A DNA stretch of 64,000 nt. Origin: Mesorhabditis belari (taxonomy: Eukaryota; Nematoda; Chromadorea; Rhabditida; Rhabditidae). The stretch lies in NCBI GenBank assembly GCA_958450365.1, contig CAUEEP010000066.1, positions 124,001 through 188,000 of the forward strand, in the 5' to 3' direction. A program made the position numbers and the translations under genes. Shown one piece after another: positions 52,374 through 62,750 of this stretch. Each line of letters starts with the position of its first letter. Positions within the stretch are counted from its first letter, which is position 1. Below the pieces are notes generated by a model. The model worked only from the letters and a program-made list of their open reading frames with translations. It did no database searches and was not told the DNA's origin.

Positions 52374-55300
52374 GCGGCTGAGGGCAAATGACTCCTTATT
52401 CACCACCGCCAGCATTGCCGAGAGTATGGGAGCCCCTATTGCAGTAGGTTTTTTTAAAATAATGAATAATCAGTAGGCAGAAGATAGTCAGAATAATTGT
52501 CTAACTGTCTAACTATTAAACTTTGCCAACTTTCTCATCTAAATTTTTTATTTAGAGTAATTCAATCACATCCACGATACGAGGAGCCATTCGTTCGCTG
52601 CATCAATGAACTTTTCTATGGAGCTGGCCCATTGCGGGTACACGAGCGACACTATATTGCACTTATGGTGAGTCGAATTTTGTCTAGAAATCGATTATTT
52701 CATTTATATATTGTTTATCTTATGTTTTTGGCTTATTTTAGTGTTAACCAGCGCTTAGAAAAAATGATTAAAAAGAAAAAAAAAGCTGATTTTTCATCAT
52801 TTTTCAATCATTTTATTCTAAGCGCTGGTTAATGCTAAACATACGTGTTATATCTCAAATTAAAGTAGAGAGAATGAGTGATTTTTTGGGATATAACATG
52901 TAGTTTTAGCATTAACCAGCGCTTATAATAAAATGATTGAAAACTGGCAAAAAAAGCTGATTTTTTATCAATATTCAAACACTTTTTTCTAAGCACTAGT
53001 TAATGCTAAACATAAGTGTTATATCTTAAAATAACACTCATTTTCTCTACTTTAATTTGATACCTAAATATCTGGAAACAAAAGTACTGGTGACGAGATC
53101 TGAGGGTTTGTTTAAGAGTGAACTTAGACTAGGCAACGCAATGAGAGGGGACTACTATTATAGGAATTATTGTACTTATTTTGTACTCCAGTGCTTCATA
53201 GACTATTTTCATTATCCTAATCTACTCGTTAAGTTCCTTTTTATTATTGATTTTGATAATTGATAGTTATATCAGCTTTTGTCGGCTTCTAGATATTTTC
53301 GTCGTCAGTCGTCGAGTCGCCATACTTTGAAAGCTCATAACTTTATTTAGAGATAATATTATTGCTAACTTTTAATATCATTGAATAGAGGACTTTTCAG
53401 GCTTTCGAATGATACCAAATAGAGCTTATTTGGATTATTCATTCTCATAAAAATCAAGCAGTACTGGATCCGAGTTGAATCGACCTCGTTTGTTCAGAGT
53501 TGACTTGATTTTTCTGGATTGGATTATCCAATTAAACTGTATTTGATATCATTTAAAAGCCTGAACTGTCTTCTATAAAGAGATTTAAAAGAAAACGTTT
53601 CAAGTACCGGCAAGAGGGACAAAAGCCCGACAAAAGCCAAGTCATGGCAGGACTAGGGCTCAACTAGCCTCCAAGATTTTTGTTCAGATTTTCAGCTATA
53701 TAAAAACCATTGAAACTATAGCTAGTCTACGAATAGTTGTTTCTGATTCTAAACTTTCCAATAGCATTAGTTGGAAGGACGGAGGAGGGATGGGGGTGCA
53801 GTGGCAATCCATATTGCCCGTCGCTCTCTCCTCCTTTCCCCATAACCCACTCTCGTTGTCTAGCATTTCCCAGTCTTCTCTTTCCTTTAGTCCCATCAAT
53901 TCCTCTTTTCTTTAATCCTAACCTTTTTCCAATTCTTTTCTCGGAATCCTTTTCTACTGACCCCGTGGAAATGTTTAGGTACTGGGGAAAGTCTGAAAAT
54001 AGAAGAATACTAGTTTGTTAACTTACCGAACTTACTGTTACTTAACTTACTGTTACCTAACTTACTGTTGCCGAACTTACTGTTACTTAACTTACTAGTT
54101 TGGAAAGAACAGAACAGTTAGAAAAAGAACAAGCTTGAAAATGAATATAATGTTGTAAAGGCTTTTAATAACAGATATATTTCGATAATGTTAGCAAGGT
54201 CAACCTAGTCTGACCTGGCTTGGATTTTCAAGCTTGACTCTGGTCTGTGTCTGCAAACCAAGTCTGTCAGAGGCTAGGTTAAGAGCTAGCAAGGCCAGAC
54301 AAGACCAGGTTTAGATCAGAAGTCAAGCTAGAGGCTGGCTTGACCCTGGCTTGGCCTTTCTTGGCCTGGCTTGACCCTGGCCTATCTTGACCCTAGCCTA
54401 GCTTGACCCTAGCCTGGCTTGACCTAAGCCTAAGCCTGGCCTGGCTTGACCCTAGCCTAGCTTGACCCTGGCCTAGCTTGACCCTAGCTTGGCCTTCCTT
54501 TGCCTACCCTTCCTTTGCCTAGCCTTCCTTGGCCTGACCTGGCCTATACTTTGACTTATTCGGCTCTGGTCTTTGTCTGACTTGACCTGACCTCTCTCCT
54601 GCCTCTCCTGGCTCCATGACTACTGGATAGATCTAAAGCCATTTAAATTGTTGTCTGATACATACTCTCTAGATAAATTTAGATAGGTAAAACTAGGCCT
54701 GTAAACGCTTTGAGGCTATGCAATGACTTTTTGTCTCATACTGTAACTTTAAAAACCATCTACAAGTATCACTCAAGTTTTGAGTGGGTCAAAAATTGGG
54801 TGCTTATTTGACGAAGACTCTCTTTTCTTTTGTTGACTCAACTCATCACCCTAGGGTTCTCAAATACATAAATAGGGATTAACACCAGGTAAACGACGAA
54901 CGAAACTTTGCGAGATTGATCTTTGAGTGAAGAATTTGGTATACTTTATGCTCAAATCTGTTAACAGGTCGTTTACTGAAGACAGTGCGTTGCCGTTATA
55001 AAGACCCTTATAAAGGCCCTTATAAAGCCCCTTATAAAGCCCCTTATAAAGCCCCTTATAAAGGCCCTTATAAAAACTTGTATGCCAAATATCTCGCGAG
55101 ATAGAAGCATTTAGCAAAAGCTGATTGCAGATTCGGAATCAGCGTGAAAAACTGCATCAGATAGGCTATTTTCTGAGTCATAAGCTACGATAAGTTAACA
55201 AGAAGTTAAGAACATTCCCTAGTAAGCTCTCTAGCTCTCTAGCTATTCATTTTAAGCAACAGCAACTAGCAGCAACTAGCAACAGCTCTCTAGCTATTCA

Positions 55301-58300
55301 TTTTAAATCTTTTTTTCAATAGGTGTACAACGAAAAAATGAGATTTCACTTCACTTCACCCGCAACTTTTTCAGGGTTTTTTTGGGTAGAATTTCTCAAT
55401 CTCTAATTTTTTCATCTAAAAAATCTCATCAATTATCAGCACGTGTGGCTGACTGGTTAAGTGTCTTTTATCTTAATCGGAAGGTCGAGGGTTCGAACCC
55501 CACATGCGACATGGTCACCCCCTTCGGATTTCCTTTCCCTTCGGGTTGAGAGGTTTTCTGGAGGGCAGTCTGGTGGTTGTGGCCCCAGTTCTTTAAAGTG
55601 ACAAGCCACTCCTTCATCGTCATCTTCCCTTCACCACCAAAAAAGCTATTTAGTTCCCCATTGAGCTTAGGGTTAGGGAGCCGTCTGTCATGACGTGGGT
55701 TAAGTTAAGATATAGCCTAGTATTGTGTGTGTCGTTGTATTGTGATTGATATATTTCGTGTATGCGATAAATTCACCACTGGTAGCCCCAGTCGGTATTT
55801 GAAAAAAAAAAGATTAACTAATCTACGGCTACATTTCATTTTAACCCATAATCTTTCACTTTTTCAATAGTATTCTAATCCTTAAAACTTACTTTATTAT
55901 ATAATCTTTACCATAAGGAAAAGAGTGAAGGGTGTTGAAGAGTAAATATTTGAGAAATTTCTTATTTTCTTACTTCATCCTTTTCCCCCAATCGAATTCT
56001 TTATATTTGTGATTGAGTGCGATTTTGGGACAAAAAAAAGAGAACGTTTAAGAAAGAAGGGAGAAAGAAGAAGAAGAAAGAAGGGAAAGAAGAAGAAGAA
56101 AGAAGGGAAAGAAAGAAGAAAAGAAAAAGGCGAAAAGTATAGCTAAGTTGCGGTATTTTTTTTCTTTGTTTGTGATACACTTGGGTGTTGATTTTTGTGA
56201 ACTGTTATGAAGGGGGTGTCATCGATCAAAGCACAATTAAGATATCAACTGTACAACAAATGCTGAATCTGATAGCTATGTGGCTTTTGCAAGAAGGAAA
56301 TGAGAAAAATTTCAAGTTCTAATCAATGAAATGAATAGCTCCAATCGATTCCCGGACCCTGAAAACTCCTGGGTACGAATTTATAGCTGAATATCTTTTT
56401 GTGCAATTTATAAAGAAAAAGAATGGATGGCGAAGTGTTCTTTGTGCGCGCGCACAATCGCTCCCCATCTGGCACACCGTCCCGATAGATACCCGTTCGC
56501 TTTTGGAATCGGTAAATCGTTGGGAAAGCTGGGGAAGGCTTTACTTGGGAGAGCTTTACTTGGGAGAGCTTTACTTGGGAAAGCTTTACTTGGGAAAGCT
56601 TTACTTGGGAGAGCTTGGAACCGTATTGGAACCATATTGGATCAAAAAAAGAACCGTATTGGATCAAAGAAAGGACCGTATTGGAACAGCTTTTCCTCAT
56701 GACAGCTTTTCCTCATGACAGCTTTTCCTCATGGTAGCTAGCTTTTCCTCATGGCAGCTATTCTTGGGAAAGCTTTGCTTATGGCAGCTTTTGTTTAGAA
56801 TAGATTCGTCGGGACAACTTTGCTTGGGACAGCTTTTTTGGGAAAACTTTTAAACCAATACTCTCAATATCAGAAGAGAAAGTTTGTGACTTGATTGTCT
56901 CGATTTCTCGATTTTCTCATGACTCGTTAGTCTGATCAAGCTTTATTGTTTGAAACCCCCCACGTTTCCTTGTTAAACTATATCAAAAATTAACAATAAT
57001 ATTATCTCTAAAGAAAGCTATGTGTCTTTAAAGTCTGCCTTTAAAGCCTTTAAAGCATGACTATTCATTCAAAAATTCCCAAGACCAGAGCCAAAAAGCT
57101 TCTAATGATAAAATTTGATGAAAACCAAAGCTAAGCTGTGCTTTGTGCTCTTGCAAAAGCATACTTTTTAGCACAGAAGGCTTTTAGCCGAACAACAATC
57201 AGAGATAACTATTCTTAAATTGTTCAGTGACACAATATTTATCATTTCTCGATTCGAAATTTCAAAAAATTTCAAAAAAACTAAAGGAAAACTTATCAAT
57301 CTTTTGTTAAAAAGGATCTTTTCCACTCAAAAATCGAACGCTTTTTGATAAAACGTTTTTGAAAAAGAAAAAGAAAAGATTTTCTTTTCTTTTTCTTTTT
57401 CTTTTTCTTTTTCTTAGGGCGTGAACTTTTTCACAATTTTTCACAAATTTTCGCTTCTCGTTTTCAATCATTTTGTGTGCCCGAATAGATTAATTTTGGG
57501 GGTGGTGGGCAAAAAAAAAAAAAAAAAAACGTTCGGGTGGAGAAAAATGGCGGTTCTTTTTTCTTCTTTTCTTTCTTTCTTTCTCAATTTTTTTTTCTCC
57601 GAGACTCCTGGGCCTTATCTGAAAAGAAAATCGACTGGGGAAAAGGGAAAACGAAAGAAATTTGGGGATCGATAAGAATGGAGGAATTTTGAGAATCGAT
57701 TTCAGATTTTTTTGATCTAACTGTCTAGATCAAATCAATTGTACTCTGTCTTGTACTTTGTGCTCTTGCAAAAGCACATTCTCTAGCACAAATATAGCCA
57801 CAGATCCTCAGATTTCTAGCTTTTCTAGCTCTAGCTTTTAGTTTCAAAGTTTCAAAGGAGGGAATTTGACTAAAATTAGTTAGTTTGAGCCAGACTTTAA
57901 GCCAGACTTTGAGCTATACTTTGAGCTATACTTTGAGCCAGACTTTGAACCATACTTTGAACCATACTTTTAGCTATACTTTCAGCTATACTTTCAGCTA
58001 TACTTTGAGCTCTTGTAAACAAAACCTTTTTGATAGATCTTTTTAAAAAGTTGCCTATTAAATGGAATCTTTAAATCTTTATGTATCAATCTTAATTCAT
58101 TCTCCATTCTCGATTATCTCAAAATCTTCTCAATTTTTTTTTTTCACCATGACGATTGAGATGTTTACATGAAAGTTTCGGCGCTTTCGGCGCTTCAAAA
58201 AAACTCAAAGAGAGAAGAGGAAAGGAAAGAAAGAGAAATGAGAGTTTTTTTTTCAGAGAGGTGCAAGGGATTGGTTATAGAAAAAGAGAAATATCAAGGC

Positions 58301-59681
58301 TTTGAATGAGGGTGAGGCCTGGATGAAGTGAAAAAGAGCTGGGGTAGGTGTGGGGCTTCGTTTAAGGGCTGAGTGAGGGTAGGGCTGGGGCAGGGTTCTT
58401 AAAAGAGCCAGATTTCCAGGCCAAGCCAAGCCAACTAGTTTTGCTCAATTTCCCAAGGTCAAGCCAAGCAAAAGGTGAGCGAATTAGGCCGAAGATAAGG
58501 CTGAATTTATGGGCTAAAGCCAATTGAACCTTTGTCAACCCTGGCCTAGCCATTGGCTAGCCTAGTTTGGCTTTGGCTTGAGCTTAGGCATAGGCATAGG
58601 CTTAGGCTTTGGCTTTAGCTTGAACTTAGTGCGAAAACTAGCGGCCAGCGCACTAAGTCTCTTTGGGTTTGGGCTGAACCCCCATTTCCGGGTTCTCAGC
58701 CAGTTCCCGGAGCTAAGGTGCAAGCAATTACCCTTGTTTAGGCTTAGGTTCAGGCTTAAGCTTAGGCTCAGGCTTAGGCCTAGGCTCAGGCTCGGGCTTA
58801 GGCTTGGCTTTGGTTTGGTTTTGGCTTTGGTTTTGACCTGGGCTTAGACTCAGGCTGAGGCTTTGATGGGTTGAGTTGGTGTAGGGTAGGGCTGGAGCGG
58901 ATAGGAGTAGGTGTAGAAGAGCTGGGAGTCGGGGCTTGGTGGGGTAGGTGTAGGGGTAGGGCTGGGGGTGAGGGTTATGTGTAGAGGTGTTGGCTGGGGG
59001 GACAGCCCCAGCCAACAATCAATATCCCGTCCTCCCTAGTGTCTGCTCGCTTTTTCTTCGCTGCTATGTGAAAAAGTGAAAAGAAGAGAAAAAAAAGTGC
59101 CCCTTTCCCCTGAACGCAAAATTTTTTCTATGTGGGGAATGGAAAATAAACTTTTCGGGAGACTTAAACTTTGTAAGATGACTTTTTATAGATTGAGAAC
59201 AATGAAAGAAAGCTGTGAAAGCGGAAGAGAGTCGTTTGAGATTGAGATGAAGATTGGGATGAAGATTGGGATGAAAATTGAGAATAATATAAGAAAACGA
59301 TGATGAAAAACGAAAATGGATGAAGATAAAGATTGATTAAAGATAAAGAAACATGGATATATTCTGGATATTCGAATTTTTATCAATATTTTCTTTTCAG
59401 GCAGCTAGTCGACACCGATGTTCGTTCATGTTGAACCTGTTCGAGCGAGAGTTCGAGGCGGCCGGCGGGGATCTGGGCTGGTTGAAGGTGAGAATTAATC
59501 GATATTACTACAGGATCTATACTCTAAATATAATCCCTGTTTATCAATCCCTGTTTTCAAAAGGTGATTTCAAAATTTTCAGGGTCTTAAATTCTGTAAA
59601 AATTCGAAATTGATCGTTTTGGATGAGATGAATCGACTACTCGCACATCAGCCATGGCTCTGTCTAGCAGACACCATACAA
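52374..59681 (+). CDS. sestrin, internal exons (partial gene)
   Basis: Exons 52374-52447, 52558-52667, 59401-59487 and 59583-59681 are in phase with good splice sites. They encode IQSHPRYEEPFVRCINELFY, GPLRVHERHYIALM, AASRHRCSFMLNLF, EAAGGDLGWLKGLKF and MNRLLAHQPWLCLADTIQ. These match the N-terminal alkylhydroperoxidase-like domain of sestrins (HPxYLxxF, LPxHxRHYIxIMAAARHxCSYLVN, LAHRPWL). Sestrins are stress-induced regulators that act on GATOR2/TORC1 and redox balance. The active-site Cys is kept, but the partner Tyr is Phe and the later His is Phe. The 5' exons and the leucine-binding C-terminal half are not seen; the 3' part probably lies past 64000. The intron 52668-59400 is 6.7 kb and repeat-filled. 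Confidence 0.9.
52742..53060. mobile_element. fold-back repeat with AACCAGCGCTTA arms
   Basis: GTTAACCAGCGCTTAGAAAA at 52742 is mirrored by TTCTAAGCGCTGGTTAATGC about 60 bp later. The motif appears again in direct and inverted form at 52912 and 52995, so four arm copies alternate. ATAAGTGTTATATCTTAAA-type segments also pair. It lies in the sestrin intron. Confidence 0.85.
53325..53610. mobile_element. degraded fold-back element related to 24.2 kb
   Basis: The left arm contains GAGATAATATTATTGCTAAC and TTCAGGCTTTCGAATGATAC; the right arm has a poorer complement (TATCATTTAAAAGCCTGAAC). It matches the arm sequence of 24191-24602 by eye. Confidence 0.75.
53611..54165. other. intronic, no recognisable exon
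   Basis: Contains short CTTACTGTTACTTAA repeats (54020-54100). ORFs at 53696-54021 show no family motifs or convincing splice borders. Confidence 0.45.
54170..54560. repeat. CTTGACCCTAGCCTGG degenerate array
   Basis: Irregular array of 15-17-bp units (GCTTGACCCTAGCCTA, GGCCTGGCTTGACCCT, TTCCTTTGCCTA). It is sharper in 54340-54500 and decays outward. Intronic to sestrin. Confidence 0.88.
55000..55076. repeat. 12-bp CCCCTTATAAAG array
   Basis: Six copies of GCCCCTTATAAA/GGCCCTTATAAA. It gives the YKGL repeats in a minus-strand ORF that I do not regard as a gene. Confidence 0.95.
55440..55812 (+). mobile_element. tRNA-derived SINE
   Basis: The first 75 bases are tRNA-related: an A box (GTGGCTGACTGGTTAAGTG) and a perfect B box (GAGGGTTCGAACCCCAC), like a Ser/Leu-type tRNA without its long variable arm. 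A 290-bp unrelated body follows (GCAGTCTGGTGGTTGTGGCC, ACTGGTAGCCCCAGTCGG), ending in GAAAAAAAAAAGA. Head, body and A-rich tail in this order is the structure of a SINE mobilised by a LINE. A target duplication is not obvious. It lies in the sestrin intron. Confidence 0.82.
55813..56515. other. intronic, purine-rich segment only
   Basis: AT-rich with a GAAGAAAGAAGGGAAA tract at 56050-56130. No exon is seen. Confidence 0.5.
56518..56770. repeat. GGGAAAGCTTTACTTG and related arrays
   Basis: About five copies of GGGAGAGCTTTACTT/GGGAAAGCTTTACTT, then two or three GTATTGGA units, then CTCATGACAGCTTTTC copies. These are three short arrays in sequence. ORFs with repeated KALP or GELYL words are artefacts. 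Confidence 0.9.
56860..57880. other. intronic, no recognisable exon
   Basis: AT-rich with short CTTTTT repeats near 57365-57415 and two CTCTTGCAAAAGCA words (57150 and 57760), each a small palindrome followed by a CTAGCACA end. These may be half copies of the hairpin family. Confidence 0.45.
57889..58010. repeat. ACTTTGAGCTAT 12-bp array
   Basis: About ten copies of ACTTTGAGCTAT/ACTTTGAGCCAG/ACTTTCAGCTAT. They are closely spaced with single-base variants. Confidence 0.92.
58565..58855. repeat. diverged TTAGGC-like array
   Basis: Two tracts (58570-58630 and 58735-58855) of GGCTTA, GGCATA, GGCTCA and GGTTCA hexamers, often in TTAGGC register (GGCTTAGGCATAGGC). The hexamer on this strand is TTAGGC, opposite to the tract at 39.3 kb. 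ORFs ([17 protein letters not shown]) are artefacts. Confidence 0.75.
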
Positions 59682-60232
59682 GTAAGTGAAAGGTGATGAA
59701 ATGAGCTGAGATGATGAGTTTTTGTTTCATTTTGTTTCATTTTATCAACTCAATTTCTCAAGAGCTTTCATTAGAGATAAATTCGAACGAATTTCGCGTA
59801 AACAACTTTGTTTTCCGTAAAAAAAAACATCCCATTCCATTCTCCAGTCTCCTCCAAATCATTGAGGCAAGGGATTTTGCAGAAATTGTTGACAAAATCC
59901 GATTTCAGCAATCCCAATCTCTTTGTTTATTTTTATAGCCTAATTTGTTGCTGATTTGGTTGGTTTTTTTCTGGATTAGGGCAGGATTTGACCCTGCTCT
60001 AGCTAAATGACTTTTGACTTTTGACTTTGACTTCTTTGCTCGTTTCTGCAGGGCTGAACCGACGAAATGCTATGTGATCTATACAATAATTTTATGCTGA
60101 TTCCGAATCTATATTCCGTTTTTGCTAAATGGCAATCTATCAGAAGTTAAAAGACTCTAAAGTTTTGTGAGGAAATGTAGTCATTTTGTGATCATTTGGA
60201 TCTTAAGCGGTCTTCTTGCAGGCCTGACCACG
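59682..60232. other. downstream of last recognised sestrin exon
   Basis: I looked for the next sestrin exon (a conserved WSL-x-EL-x-HA block) and did not find it. The region is AT-rich without tandem arrays. Confidence 0.5.
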
Positions 60233-60303
60233 TGCAGCCGTGGCCGAGTGGCAAAGCGTCGGCTTCTAGGGCGAGGCCTCACGGGTTCGATCCCACCCGG
60301 AGT
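60233..60303 (+). other. tRNA-like sequence
   Basis: Plus strand: A box GTGGCCGAGTGGCAAAGCG, B box GGGTTCGATCCCACC, both close to consensus. The central part folds as GGCTTC...GAGGCC with a six-base loop TAGGGC rather than a seven-base anticodon loop. The outer ends GCAGCCG and CCCGGAG do not pair. A Ser/Leu-type pseudogene or a tRNA-like Pol III unit. Confidence 0.55.
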
Positions 60304-60354
60304 TTTCGTTTTGCTTTTTTCAAGAAATACTGTTGTTAGAACTGACTGGTTCGC

Positions 60355-60440
60355 ATAACAGCCAGTTGACCAGCTACCAGTTGCCGGCTGAGTTGACCAG
60401 CTACCAGTTGCCGGCTCATCCAGTTGACCTTCCCTGTAAC
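60355..60440. repeat. two direct copies of a CCAGTTGACCAGCTACCAG unit
   Basis: Two direct copies of a roughly 33-bp unit (CCAGTTGACCAGCTACCAGT then TGCCGGCT), plus a partial third. From 60441 to 61009 nothing else is recognised. Confidence 0.8.
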
Positions 60441-61009
60441 TTGACTGTAACTTCAATTCTTGACTCAACCCGGTCACTTTACCCATATCAGAGCACCATC
60501 TGGCTTAAATTGAGTCTTGAATCAGTGGAAATGGGAAATGAATGAACAATTGCTGTACCGGGTGGTGATTTCCATAATCCGTCGGTCATAACAATCGATG
60601 ATTGAAGAGAGAAAAGACCACCTGGTGGAGAAAAAAAAGGAAAAGACTGAAAGGGGGAAAAATTGGGGGCATTTTATGACCATTTCGGTGGGGGGGGATC
60701 CCAATGAGCAAACATCAAGAGAATTTTTTGTGGGAATTTGATTTTGGGGTTGACTAAAACTGGAATTGAAGAATTGGATACGGAAAGAATTCAGTACCAG
60801 CTCTAGACTTTCAAGCAACTTCTAAAAGCTGTAGCTTTATCCCTTTGTAGCCTTATCCAGCAAATCAGCTTTGTTCTGGGGTTACTGTGGAACAAATGCA
60901 AGAAAGATACCAGAAAGATAGACCAGAGGCCAAGATGGACTGGACCTGGCTTATTTGGATCCGGCCTACTTGGGCTTGGCTTTGGTTTCCACAGTATTTG
61001 GGCCAGAAA

Positions 61010-61165
61010 GCAAGCCTAGGTTTGGCTCCTGGTCTAGGCTTGGCTCCTGGCCTAGGCTTGGCTTCTGGCCTAGGCTTGGCTTCTGGCCTAGGCTTGGCTT
61101 CTGGCCTAGGCTTGGCTTCTGGCTTAGGCTTGGCTTCTGGCCTAGACTTGGCTTCTGGCCTTGCC
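61010..61165. repeat. 18-bp CTAGGCTTGGCTTCTGGC array
   Basis: Eight copies of CCTAGGCTTGGCTTCTGG with CTCCTGGT variants at the left. Confidence 0.95.
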
Positions 61166-61828
61166 TAGCTGACAGACTTGTCTAGGATTGAGCTGACTCT
61201 AAGACCATGAACATTGCGCCTAGACCTAGACCTGAACATGCGCCTAGACCCACTCATTCATAATCAGCTACAACATACACAAAAACAAACGCAAACTCTT
61301 TTTCGCTATGCCAAAAAAGTCGATAGTCTAGCTTTTTTTCGTCTTCTCTTCAAAGATCTCCAAAGATCTCGGTTAAAAGAGATTAATTGTTGTTAATTAT
61401 CGAATCAGAAACGCCGCAAAGTTGAAGAGCCTTGAAGCCAAAGTTGAAGAGCGAAGAACACACTCTACACTTGATGTTTGGACGTGCGTAGGGCCACTCA
61501 TTCATAATCGGTTACGACATATTTCCTCGAAAATCTCATCTGTGGAATAATTGTGTTTTAAATCGTGAGAAAAGAAGAAAAGATCAAAATCCGAGTGGAT
61601 AAAAGAGCGAAATGGATGACATTTGTGTGATAGACTGGAGAAGAGAAGAAGACTGAAGAAAAAGATTTGAACAGGTGTCTAACTATTCCAAAGCAGGTTT
61701 ATTGTTATTTATGGATGGGGAAATGTTTAGGCTATGGTTCTATGGATTTTTGGACACTTTTAGGACCCGCTAGTGGCCAAAGAAGTGAAGGAATTTGCAA
61801 GAAGAAAGAGAAAAGAGAAAGAAAAAGT

Positions 61829-61929
61829 TCTGGAGAGGGGATTGAGCCCGATCATTTGCTGGCCATTGCTCTTTGCTGGCCATTGCTGGCCATTGCTGGC
61901 CATTGCTCTAACCACTGAGCTATTCAGCC
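61829..61929 (-). other. tRNA-like sequence with tandem insertion between arms
   Basis: Minus strand: GGCTGAATAGCTCAGTGGTTAGAGC is a near-perfect 5' half (A box TAGCTCAGTGG), and GATCGGGCTCAATCCCCTCTCC is a 3' half with a modified B box. Between them, where the anticodon arm should be, lie four copies of AATGGCCAGC plus a partial one. The segment is about 100 bases, against about 73 for a normal tRNA. Interval 61166-61828 holds short repeats only (CTAGACCTAGACCTGAACAT). Confidence 0.7.
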
Positions 61930-62206
61930 ATTCAGTGGGTTAACTGGGCAAGAGAAAGAGTCGAAAACAAGGTGGATAGAGAAATGACTGATGATTCTTT
62001 TTTGTGTCAAAGTGTTCAACATTAAAAGATTTAAAGCTTTTTAAATATTCACTTTTCTCTATTTTCTTACGAAAAAAGGGATAAGAATGCACTTTTGACT
62101 GAAAAAAACAAAAATTTGAAAAGAATCGGGGAAAACATGCTAGTGCACATTTTGTGATCTAAACAACTCTAAAAAAACAACAATGGGAAAGAGAGGGGAA
62201 TTGTTT

Positions 62207-62430
62207 GAAGCTGTTGGGAGCTGTTGGGAGCTGTTGGAAGCTGTTTGAAGCTGTTGGAAGCTGTTGGGAGCTGTTTGAAGCTGTTTGAAGCTGTTGGAAG
62301 CTGTTGGAAGCTGTTGGAAGCTGTTGGGAGCTGTTTGAAGCTGTTTGAAGCTGTTGGGAGCTGTTGGAAGCTGTTTGAAGCTGTTGGAAGCTGTTTGAAG
62401 CTGTTTGAAGCTGTTGGAAGCTGTTTGAAG
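62207..62430. repeat. 10-bp GAAGCTGTTG array
   Basis: About 22 copies of a 10-mer GAAGCTGTTG with GAAGCTGTTT and GGAGCTGTTG variants intermixed. ORFs on both strands (GSCLKLFEAV, SNSFQQLQTA) are artefacts. Confidence 0.96.
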
Positions 62431-62525
62431 AGCTGAAAATCAATGAAAGTTGACTTGATTCAAGTTTTGAATGAGATGAGAATGTAAATAAGAACTTTAA
62501 CTCGCTCTGGAGCAACGGAGATCAC

Positions 62526-62602
62526 ATGCCACATGGTGTAGTGGTTAGCACTGTTGCCCGGTAGGCGGAAGGTCAAGGGTTCGACTCCCGGCGGCGTCAA
62601 AC
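62526..62602 (+). other. tRNA-like sequence
   Basis: Plus strand with A box TGGTGTAGTGGTTAGCAC and B box GGGTTCGACTCCCGG. The ends ATGCCAC and GCGGCGT pair in most positions. The anticodon region (GTTGCCCGGTAGGCGGA) has only three sound pairs and lacks the U before the anticodon. It is close to a complete tRNA but probably not functional in translation. Confidence 0.55.
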
Positions 62603-62670
62603 TTTTTTGGCAGTCCCGAACTTTTCTATCCTGGTTTCTGAGATTTAGAGTTTACTTTTGCTTGCTCGTC

Positions 62671-62750
62671 TTGTAAACGCATCTTTCTGGTGCACTGAGG
62701 TCTCCGAAAACGGGGAGAATTCATTGCATTAGAAAGATGGCGTTTACACT
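62671..62750. repeat. short palindromic hairpin family, copy 4
   Basis: TTGTAAACGCATCTTTCTGG at the left is mirrored by TAGAAAGATGGCGTTTACAC at the right, around GTGCACTGAGG...GAATTCATTGCAT. The best preserved ends of the family. Confidence 0.82.

Noticed and set aside
55440..55515. Suppressor tRNA with anticodon TTA inside the SINE head
   Set aside because: The loop can be drawn that way but lacks U33 and has weak stem pairs; the SINE body explains the element better.
7344..62602. Calling all A-box/B-box segments as functional tRNAs
   Set aside because: Only 4366-4436 has four paired arms and a proper anticodon loop; the others lack an acceptor stem, an anticodon stem or both.
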